Positions 1 through 4,424 of a stretch of DNA of 5,369 nucleotides are shown here, one piece after another (the first letter of the stretch is position 1; every line of letters starts with the position of its first letter). Below the pieces are notes generated by a model that did no database searches, had not been told where the DNA came from, and was given only the letters and a program-made list of their open reading frames with translations. The translations under genes and the position numbers were made by a program. The DNA is from Cyanobacteriota bacterium (GTDB lineage: Bacteria > Cyanobacteriota > Cyanobacteriia > Phormidesmidales > Phormidesmidaceae). The stretch spans positions 1 to 5,369 of the forward strand of contig JAIXUR010000320.1 of NCBI GenBank assembly GCA_027483425.1, written 5' to 3'.

Positions 1-1936
1 CAGTGGGGGCGGGTTTCTGCAGGCCAACCCTGCCCCTGGCATCAGCCAGATCTCGGTGGCTCCCCTGGCTGCTAATAGCGTGAGGGTCACCATCAGCGGC
101 ACTAGCCAGACTCCCATCGGCTCAGTCGCCACCACAGACAACCGAGTTGTGCTGTCGATTAGTAACGATGCTGAGGCCGCCTCGACGCCGACTCCGGTGC
201 CCCAAGACCTGGTCACGGTACCCGCGCCAGCGGCCTCGGCCAGCCTAGCTCAGGCTACCCCGTTAGAGCCCGCTGAGGTACCCACCCCAGCCAGCCCCGA
301 GGTGCTGGTACCTAACCCCGAAATCATCATTGACGGCAACCCGGTACCCCAGCCCCAGGAGCGTCCGGCCCCCCCCTTCTTGCCCCGGGCCGTGGCCCCC
401 CCGATTGGCGATATTGCCATTGCAGAGGGTGTGCCGACCTTTAACAGCATTGATCTGGGTAGCAACGAGCGCATTCCTAAGCTGCTGCTGCGCGATGCCC
501 CGGCTCGGGAAGTGCTGTCGCTGCTGGCTCGGGCCGCTGGCTTAAACCTGATCTTTACCGCCGCCGAAGCCGGTGCCGACCAGCCAACCCAGGCAGAACC
601 AGGCAGTGGCGATGGCCCTACAGTCAGTCTAGATATTGAAAACGAGTCGGTACAAGAGGTGTTTAACCAGGTGCTGCGGGTATCTGGCCTGGAGGCTAAC
701 CGGGTGGGACGCAGTATCTATGTCGGCCCCAGCCTGCCCGTCTCGGCCCAAAGCATTGCGTCCCGCACCCTGCGGCTGAACCAGGTTAATGCCGTTGTCG
801 CGACCAACTTTTTGGTGGCCCTCGGGGCTGAAAGTGCGGTTAGCCGAGAGCGCCTGGTTACCAACGTCAATGCCGTTGAAGTGTCAGAGGGGGCACCTCC
901 CCTGACCGAAACCCAAACCACCACTGAAAACCAGATTGAAACCCAACGGGTGGAATACGAAGACAGCCAGCCGGTACTGCGGGGCTTGCAGGTCATTGCC
1001 GACGAGCGGACGAACTCGGTCACGCTGGTCGGTCGGTCTGACCTGGTGGCGATCGCCACCGAGCAGCTCACCCACATTGATGTGCGGCGGCGGCAGGTAG
1101 CCATTAACGTTCGGGTGATTGATATTGACCTGACCGCTCTGGATGCCTTTGGCACCAGCTTCTCGTTCCAAACCGGTGACTTTGGCTTTACCAGTACTGG
1201 TGGTCTAGGCGTCCTTAACCTGGGTGCTGGCGTACCTTCTGTCCCTATTCCTGCCAACATCCCCAGCGGCACGCCGATTACGCCTCGTCCATTATCTGGT
1301 CCTCTCGCCAACAATACCTCCACCAACTTCCTGTTTCAGCTACTGGCTACCGTGCAGAATGGTAACGGCAAAATTATTACTGACCCGACCTTGATTGTGC
1401 AAGAGGGGCAAACGGCCACGGTGCAGTTGACCCAAGACGTGGTTACCAATATTGAAACCGAGGTGCAGGTGACCAATGGTGTATCGGTGACTACCCAAAC
1501 CATTGAAACTACGCCCGCAGGGTTAATCTTGCAGGTGGATGTCGATCGCATTGACGACAATGGTTTTGTCTCGCTATCGGTGGCCCCGAGTATTTCGGCT
1601 CCTACCGGCACCTATAATCTGGGGCAGGATACCATTTTCTTGCTGTCGGAGCGGCTGATTACCTCTGGGCAGGTGCGAGTTCGCGACGGGCAAACCCTCT
1701 TGCTGTCCGGCATTATCCAGGAGTCGGAGCGCAGCAGTGTGACGAAGATTCCGATTCTTGGCGATATTCCCATTCTGGGGGCATTGTTCCGCAGCACCAC
1801 CACCGACAACCAACGTCAGGAGCTGATCGTGCTGCTGACACCCCAGATTCTGGATGATTCTGACCAATCGGTGTTTGGCTATAGCTATACCCCCAGCGAA
1901 GAGGTGCAGGAAATTCTAGAAAACCGAGGGCGCTAG
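1..1936 (+). CDS. pilQ: Type IV pilus secretin PilQ, 5'-truncated by window edge
   Basis: PilQ forms the gated outer-membrane ring through which the type IV pilus is extruded and retracted; in cyanobacteria it serves phototaxis and natural transformation. The reading frame is open from base 2 to the TAG at 1934-1936, giving 644 visible residues. By window codon: the end of an AMIN domain (about 1-55, with ANSVRVTISGT), a Pro-rich linker (about 60-140), an STN/N0 domain (from I158), a secretin N1 domain (256-361) with an acidic Thr/Gln-rich insert, and the secretin barrel (366-617). The secretin signature runs from G563 to F596 and includes KIPILGDIPILGALF; one position, Ser569, is usually Gly or Ala. 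The first in-frame GTG (base 56) lies inside the AMIN domain and is not the start; the real start, signal peptide and rest of AMIN are to the left, where pilMNO usually lie (family knowledge). No clear terminator follows. The family assignment is very secure. Confidence 0.95.
   Translation, partial: SGGGFLQANPAPGISQISVAPLAANSVRVTISGTSQTPIGSVATTDNRVVLSISNDAEAASTPTPVPQDLVTVPAPAASASLAQATPLEPAEVPTPASPEVLVPNPEIIIDGNPVPQPQERPAPPFLPRAVAPPIGDIAIAEGVPTFNSIDLGSNERIPKLLLRDAPAREVLSLLARAAGLNLIFTAAEAGADQPTQAEPGSGDGPTVSLDIENESVQEVFNQVLRVSGLEANRVGRSIYVGPSLPVSAQSIASRTLRLNQVNAVVATNFLVALGAESAVSRERLVTNVNAVEVSEGAPPLTETQTTTENQIETQRVEYEDSQPVLRGLQVIADERTNSVTLVGRSDLVAIATEQLTHIDVRRRQVAINVRVIDIDLTALDAFGTSFSFQTGDFGFTSTGGLGVLNLGAGVPSVPIPANIPSGTPITPRPLSGPLANNTSTNFLFQLLATVQNGNGKIITDPTLIVQEGQTATVQLTQDVVTNIETEVQVTNGVSVTTQTIETTPAGLILQVDVDRIDDNGFVSLSVAPSISAPTGTYNLGQDTIFLLSERLITSGQVRVRDGQTLLLSGIIQESERSSVTKIPILGDIPILGALFRSTTTDNQRQELIVLLTPQILDDSDQSVFGYSYTPSEEVQEILENRGR
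217..348 (+). repeat. Four in-frame VPxP repeats in PilQ linker, each with GGTACC
   Basis: GGTACC occurs at 217, 277, 307 and 343, with intervals of 60, 30 and 36 bases, all multiples of three. Each copy encodes Val-Pro in the same frame with GTA-CCC or GTA-CCT, and each is followed by any residue and Pro: VPAP, VPTP, VPNP, VPQP (window codons 73, 93, 103, 115). The segment joins the AMIN and STN domains and is expected to be an extended, flexible spacer in the periplasm. The repeat is seen directly; any peptidoglycan- or partner-binding role is conjecture. Confidence 0.6.
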
Positions 1937-1949
1937 GGCCTGTGCGGCT

Positions 1950-1981
1950 GACTGGATAGGGCGTATCTAAAGACTGGATAG
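1950..1981 (+). repeat. 10-bp direct repeat GACTGGATAG, two copies
   Basis: GACTGGATAG occurs exactly at 1950-1959 and 1972-1981, a 22-bp period (about two helical turns), beginning 14 bases after the pilQ stop codon. It may be a remnant of a local duplication or a protein-binding pair; nothing in the sequence decides between these. Confidence 0.4.
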
Positions 1982-2020
1982 TCCCCTCATCCCTAGTGAA
2001 TCAAAATCCAAGGTTGGAGG

Positions 2021-2050
2021 TTGTTTGAAAAGGGGTGTCCCAGGTATAGT
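2021..2050 (+). promoter_or_regulatory. Weak promoter-like boxes, TTGTTT-N18-TATAGT
   Basis: TATAGT at 2045-2050 matches five of six bases of the bacterial -10 consensus, and TTGTTT at 2021-2026 shares the TTG of the -35 box at an 18-base spacing. A second copy of AGGTATAGT lies at 2106-2114 without a good -35. No plus-strand gene follows before the convergent lipoprotein gene, so if active it would give a noncoding or antisense transcript. This is inference from short motifs and could be chance. Confidence 0.2.
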
Positions 2051-2052
2051 TT

Positions 2053-2085
2053 GCCGCCAAGAGGCCGCCAAAACGATGAGTTTTG
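2053..2085 (+). repeat. Tandem GCCGCCAA pair with adjoining small hairpin
   Basis: GCCGCCAA occurs at 2053-2060 and 2064-2071 (11-bp period, one helical turn). It runs into a perfect 6-bp stem, CAAAAC (2069-2074) and GTTTTG (2080-2085), around the loop GATGA. The stem is A/T-rich and not followed by a T-run, so it is a poor terminator; the paired octamer could equally be an operator-like site. Confidence 0.3.
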
Positions 2086-2146
2086 AGGACATTAGCCTAC
2101 AACCTAGGTATAGTCCGAGACGTTCTTTTGCGTTTCAAGCAATCTC

Positions 2147-2256
2147 TTATACCAAATCCGACTTGACCACCCCCGAAATGGTTTAGGGCGAATGCCATTC
2201 GCCCCTACGGATTGGCCTTTTTGTAATCGGGGTTGTGTGACTCGGATTTGGTATTA
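2147..2256. mobile_element. MITE-like inverted-repeat element, noncoding, with candidate TTA target duplication
   Basis: Perfect 13-bp terminal inverted repeats are visible: ATACCAAATCCGA (2149-2161) and TCGGATTTGGTAT (2242-2254). If the repeats are trimmed to 12 bp (2150-2161 and 2242-2253), both ends are flanked by TTA (2147-2149 and 2254-2256), compatible with a 3-bp target duplication; the palindromic end makes this ambiguous. Inside is a second pair, CCCCGA (2171-2176) with TCGGGG (2227-2232), and at the centre a perfect 9-bp-arm palindrome. There is no coding capacity, so any movement would need a transposase in trans. From memory, closely similar repeats are frequent between genes in cyanobacteria. 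The structure is certain; calling it a mobile element is inference. Confidence 0.55.
2186..2204. repeat. Perfect palindrome GGGCGAATG-C-CATTCGCCC
   Basis: The 9-bp arms at 2186-2194 and 2196-2204 flank a single base. The palindrome sits near the middle of the larger inverted-repeat element and would form the apical part of a cruciform, or of an RNA stem (with a reshaped loop) if transcribed. Confidence 0.7.
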
Positions 2257-2288
2257 GGAGTAGACGCGGCAACGGGGCCGCTTACTCC
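2257..2288 (-). terminator. Stem-loop 3' of the lipoprotein gene, possible terminator
   Basis: GGAGTA (2257-2262) pairs with TACTCC (2283-2288) and GCGGC (2266-2270) with GCCGC (2277-2281), enclosing a 6-base loop, with a small GAC/T internal bulge. It lies 17 bases past the lipoprotein gene's TGA in that gene's direction of transcription. No T-run follows on either strand, so it is not a canonical intrinsic terminator; it may instead protect the 3' end of the mRNA. It also starts at the base after the outer end of the inverted-repeat element. Confidence 0.4.
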
Positions 2289-2305
2289 GACACCCGGATG
2301 CCCCC

Positions 2306-2911
2306 TCACTCCACAAAATATCCGCCGTACATGACGTACTCGTCGATCTGGAGTTTAGTCTCGTCGGCGTAGAAGGCAACGTCCATGGAGGTGGCGGCTC
2401 CGTTGGCATCGGCCTTGGGCATGAGCTTGATGTAGGCGGTTGGGGCGTCGTAAAAGCCAGGGTTGGCCGTGAGCCTAAGCAGGTAGCCTCCCTCGGTACT
2501 GACCAGCGTGTAGGGGCTGGTTTGGCCGCTGCCCCACTGCACCTGGTCAGGGGTGAGGGTCATGGGGCCAAAGGCAACGAGTACGTTGCTCAGGGGCTGC
2601 CACTCTTTAATGAATGTGTCGGGTAAGGTGCCAACGGAAATGGCTGGAGCGGTCGCTGGGGCGGTGGGAGCGACGGTGCTATTGGACTGAGCCGCTAGGG
2701 GCTCAGGGGCAGTAGTCGGAGTGGGCTGAGCGGCAGGTGCAGCAGTGGGAGTCGGAGCCGGAGCCGTTGCCGTCGGCGCGGGGCTTTCGGCGGTGGGTGG
2801 GGTACTGGATCGACACCCACCCAGCACCAGAGTCATGGTCAGCAGCAGTAGCCCCCCCGCCAGAGCCGGGTGAGCTGAGGGAAGCGACGGGTGAGTACGT
2901 TTTGCAGCCAT
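2306..2911 (-). CDS. Small lipoprotein of unknown function with Pro/Thr/Ala-rich tether
   Basis: I do not recognise a family. The chosen start is the ATG at 2911-2909, since a Shine-Dalgarno GGAAGG (2922-2917) sits 5 bases upstream; the in-frame ATG six codons earlier (2929) has no such site. The product is 201 residues. Residues 1-32 form a lipoprotein signal with basic residues K4 and R5, a hydrophobic core (about 16-30) and lipobox LGG-C33. Residues 37-90 are almost entirely Pro, Thr and Ala, a low-complexity tether. Residues 91-201 form a compact domain rich in aromatic residues, with QVQWGSGQTSPYTL and a C-terminus rich in Tyr (EYVMYGGYFVE). It is expected to be lipid-anchored and to hold its C-terminal domain out in the periplasm. 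The gene is convergent to pilQ and divergent from the polyamine transporter genes, with no evident operon partner. Gene reality is well supported; function is unknown. Confidence 0.85.
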   Translation of the reverse strand: MAAKRTHPSLPSAHPALAGGLLLLTMTLVLGGCRSSTPPTAESPAPTATAPAPTPTAAPAAQPTPTTAPEPLAAQSNSTVAPTAPATAPAISVGTLPDTFIKEWQPLSNVLVAFGPMTLTPDQVQWGSGQTSPYTLVSTEGGYLLRLTANPGFYDAPTAYIKLMPKADANGAATSMDVAFYADETKLQIDEYVMYGGYFVE

Positions 2912-3045
2912 AGTTACCTTCCGGGGCATAATCTGGTGACATAGTAGCGCTTGGGTGCGATCGCCAGACTACCTTATTGGTTGATCCAAGGATAGACAGT
3001 GCACCGGGGCAATCGGCTAAACCCTAGGCCAACAGCGAGTGTGGG

Positions 3046-3051
3046 TATAGA
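3046..3051 (+). promoter_or_regulatory. Candidate -10 box TATAGA for potA
   Basis: TATAGA at 3046-3051, within GGTATAGAAT, lies 62 bases before the potA ATG and is the best -10-like sequence in the divergent region. No recognisable -35 box lies 16-19 bases upstream, so an activator-dependent promoter is possible. The GGTATAG core is shared with the two boxes at 2043 and 2107. Initiation would fall near 3058, placing the palindrome at 3062 at the very start of the mRNA. Confidence 0.3.
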
Positions 3052-3061
3052 ATTTACTTGT

Positions 3062-3079
3062 CGATCGCCTGGGCGATCG
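3062..3079. repeat. HIP1-built palindrome CGATCGCC-TG-GGCGATCG in potA leader
   Basis: Two 8-bp arms, 3062-3069 and 3072-3079, are exact reverse complements around TG. The right arm overlaps a full HIP1 octamer (3073-3080) and the left is a HIP1 octamer lacking its first G. It lies 35 bases before the potA start and 20 before its ribosome binding site. It may be a dyad operator or an RNA hairpin, or simply two neighbouring HIP1 sites. Confidence 0.5.
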
Positions 3080-3099
3080 CTACAGTTGGGTTGAAAAGC

Positions 3100-3106
3100 G
3101 GAGAGG
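3100..3106 (+). promoter_or_regulatory. Ribosome binding site of potA
   Basis: GGAGAGG lies 7 bases before the ATG at 3114 and supports that start over later in-frame codons. Confidence 0.7.
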
Positions 3107-3113
3107 CAGGGCC

Positions 3114-4247
3114 ATGGCTCAAACGGTGCATTCGGCGGCCACGGCAGCCACCACGGTAGCGCAGCCCGATGTAGAGCTGCGGCAGATCTTTAAAGCCTTT
3201 GGCCCAGACGTGGCGGTAGATCACCTCGATCTGGCGGTGCAACCGGGGGAGTTCTTTAGTATTCTCGGCCCCTCGGGCTGCGGCAAAACCACTACCCTAC
3301 GGCTGATTGCGGGCTTTGAAACCCCCACGTCCGGCGATGTGCTGATCCAGGGCACCAACGTGAGCAAGGTACCGGCCCACCGTCGCCCGGTCAATACGGT
3401 GTTCCAAAGCTACGCGCTGTTTGGCCACATGACCGTCAAAGACAACATTGCCTTTGGGCTCAAGATTCGGCGGATGGGGTCGGCCCAGGTGCGCGATCGC
3501 GTCGTCGAAGCCCTGCGGCTGGTGCAAATGGAACCCATGGCCAACCGTTACCCGGCTCAGCTATCCGGCGGGCAGCAGCAGCGGGTGGCCCTAGCCCGCG
3601 CCCTGGTCAACCGCCCGGCGGTGATGCTGCTGGATGAACCCCTGGGGGCACTGGATCAAAAACTGCGCAAACAAATGCAGGTGGAGCTGGCTAACCTGCA
3701 TCGGCAGTTAGGCATTAGCTTCATTATGGTCACCCATGACCAAGAAGAGGCCCTGTCGCTGTCCGATCGCATTGCGGTGATGAACAACGGCCAGATTGAG
3801 CAAGTCGGCACCCCCAGTGAAATCTACGACCAGCCCCGCACGCCCTTTGTCGCCGACTTTATTGGCGAGACTAATCTGCTGTCGGGCCGCGGCCATCAGA
3901 CCCCTCCAGCCCAGGTGCAGGTAACCACCCCCAGCGGACTGCAGGTACTGGCTCGCGCCCCTGAGCAACGGTCCGAGGGGGCGTTGCCTGAGCAGGTGGT
4001 CGTTAGCGTACGCCCTGAAAAAATCAACCTGAGCTTGACTGCGCCAGGTACCCTGACCAACTGCTACCAGGGCGAGGTCAGGCATTTGATGTACCTGGGC
4101 ACTCACCTGCACTGCGTAGTGCAACTCAGCTCCGGAGAAACCCTGACGGTGCGCCAGCCCAATCGAGCCGACACCCCCATTGCCGTCGGTACGCCCGTAT
4201 ATATTCACTGGGCGGCGGATGACTGTCTGGCTCTGGCTGCGGCTTAG
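3114..4247 (+). CDS. potA: Spermidine/putrescine ABC transporter ATP-binding protein PotA
   Basis: This is the ATPase subunit that hydrolyses ATP on the cytoplasmic face of the inner membrane to drive polyamine import. All nucleotide-binding motifs are present: Walker A GPSGCGKTT (52-60), Q-loop Gln98, signature LSGGQQQR (150-157), Walker B VMLLDEP (170-176), D-loop GALD (178-181) and H-loop His208. The C-terminal third holds a TOBE-type regulatory domain (about 298-374), opening with the characteristic SVRPEKI. At 377 residues it has the length usual for PotA. The start follows a good Shine-Dalgarno; the first 18 or so residues are a Thr/Ala-rich extension outside the core. The next gene encodes a PotD-like binding protein, which favours polyamines over the related iron, sulfate or putative 2-aminoethylphosphonate importers. 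The motifs appear intact. Permeases are not in the window. The ABC family is certain; the substrate is inferred from context and similarity. Confidence 0.93.
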   Translation: MAQTVHSAATAATTVAQPDVELRQIFKAFGPDVAVDHLDLAVQPGEFFSILGPSGCGKTTTLRLIAGFETPTSGDVLIQGTNVSKVPAHRRPVNTVFQSYALFGHMTVKDNIAFGLKIRRMGSAQVRDRVVEALRLVQMEPMANRYPAQLSGGQQQRVALARALVNRPAVMLLDEPLGALDQKLRKQMQVELANLHRQLGISFIMVTHDQEEALSLSDRIAVMNNGQIEQVGTPSEIYDQPRTPFVADFIGETNLLSGRGHQTPPAQVQVTTPSGLQVLARAPEQRSEGALPEQVVVSVRPEKINLSLTAPGTLTNCYQGEVRHLMYLGTHLHCVVQLSSGETLTVRQPNRADTPIAVGTPVYIHWAADDCLALAAA

Positions 4248-4293
4248 GCCGCGCGCCGGGTACTGGCCTGCCGGAGGTGCCTGCTGGGTGCCC

Positions 4294-4320
4294 GTCTCCC
4301 CTCACACCTGTCTCCCCTCA
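4294..4320 (+). repeat. 11-bp direct repeat GTCTCCCCTCA, two copies
   Basis: Exact copies at 4294-4304 and 4310-4320 have a 16-bp period and lie in a C/T-rich stretch between potA and the binding-protein gene. They stop 3 bases before a -35-like TTGACT, a position where an activator or repressor could bind. A chance or slippage duplication is equally possible. Confidence 0.4.
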
Positions 4321-4323
4321 TAA

Positions 4324-4351
4324 TTGACTCAGTGTTCCTATCCGTTAGAGA
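4324..4351 (+). promoter_or_regulatory. Possible internal promoter ahead of potD homologue
   Basis: TTGACT (4324-4329) matches the -35 consensus at five of six positions. The only -10-like sequence at a workable spacing is TAGAGA (4346-4351, 16-base spacer), which is poor. The 177-base gap after potA, long for genes in one operon, makes separate transcription of the binding-protein gene plausible, but the promoter itself is weakly supported. Confidence 0.25.
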
Positions 4352-4414
4352 CTAGCCTTCGGGAAAGGTCGCCCAGTCCCCACCCCGCCCTACTTCACCC
4401 CCCTTAGTTACCCT

Positions 4415-4418
4415 GGAG
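4415..4418 (+). promoter_or_regulatory. Shine-Dalgarno deciding the GTG start at 4425
   Basis: GGAG at 4415-4418 is 6 bases before the in-frame GTG at 4425 but 15 before the ATG at 4434, so GTG is the better start. The two candidates differ by only three residues. Confidence 0.55.
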
Positions 4419-4424
4419 AACACT

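Larger units (their letters stand above)
1937..2305. other. Gene-free region between convergent pilQ and lipoprotein gene
   Basis: No convincing coding frame is present on either strand over these 369 bases. From left to right it holds a 10-bp direct repeat just after the pilQ stop, two promoter-like GGTATAGT boxes 64 bp apart, a tandem GCCGCCAA pair leading into a short A/T-stem hairpin, the MITE-like inverted-repeat element, and a stem-loop 17 bases from the stop of the minus-strand lipoprotein gene. As pilQ and that gene converge here, transcription from both sides must end in this region, yet no classic stem plus T-run is visible for pilQ. Confidence 0.7.
2912..3113. other. Divergent intergenic region, lipoprotein gene and potA
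   Basis: About 200 bases separate the two divergent starts and must hold promoters for both. It contains two HIP1 octamers (2957-2964, 3073-3080), a -10-like TATAGA facing potA, and a HIP1-built palindrome in the potA leader. I could not find a convincing -35/-10 pair for the minus-strand gene. Confidence 0.6.

Noticed and set aside
56..58. GTG at 56 as the start of the secretin gene
   Set aside because: The frame stays open to the left edge and the codons before it continue a recognisable AMIN domain; no Shine-Dalgarno precedes it.
718..1326. 202-codon minus-strand open frame within pilQ
   Set aside because: It lies wholly opposite the secretin's conserved domains, is Arg/Ser/Thr-rich with no recognisable motif, and is typical of antisense frames in GC-rich genes.
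2912..2929. Upstream ATG (2929) as lipoprotein start
   Set aside because: It has no Shine-Dalgarno, while the second ATG, six codons later, has GGAAGG 5 bases upstream; the signal peptide is complete from there.
2938..2991. Promoter for the lipoprotein gene (TACTAT as -10) and a CCTT/AAGG or TTGG/CCAA dyad at 2972-2991
   Set aside because: No acceptable -35 fits TACTAT, and the two possible stems are only 4 bp and mutually exclusive.
3708..4208. 166-codon minus-strand open frame opposite potA
   Set aside because: It is antisense to conserved ABC and TOBE sequence, with no ribosome binding site or domain seen.
4248..4290. Terminator after potA in the GC-rich stretch
   Set aside because: Only short self-complementary runs (CCGG, GGTGCC repeats) were found; no extended stem and no T-run.
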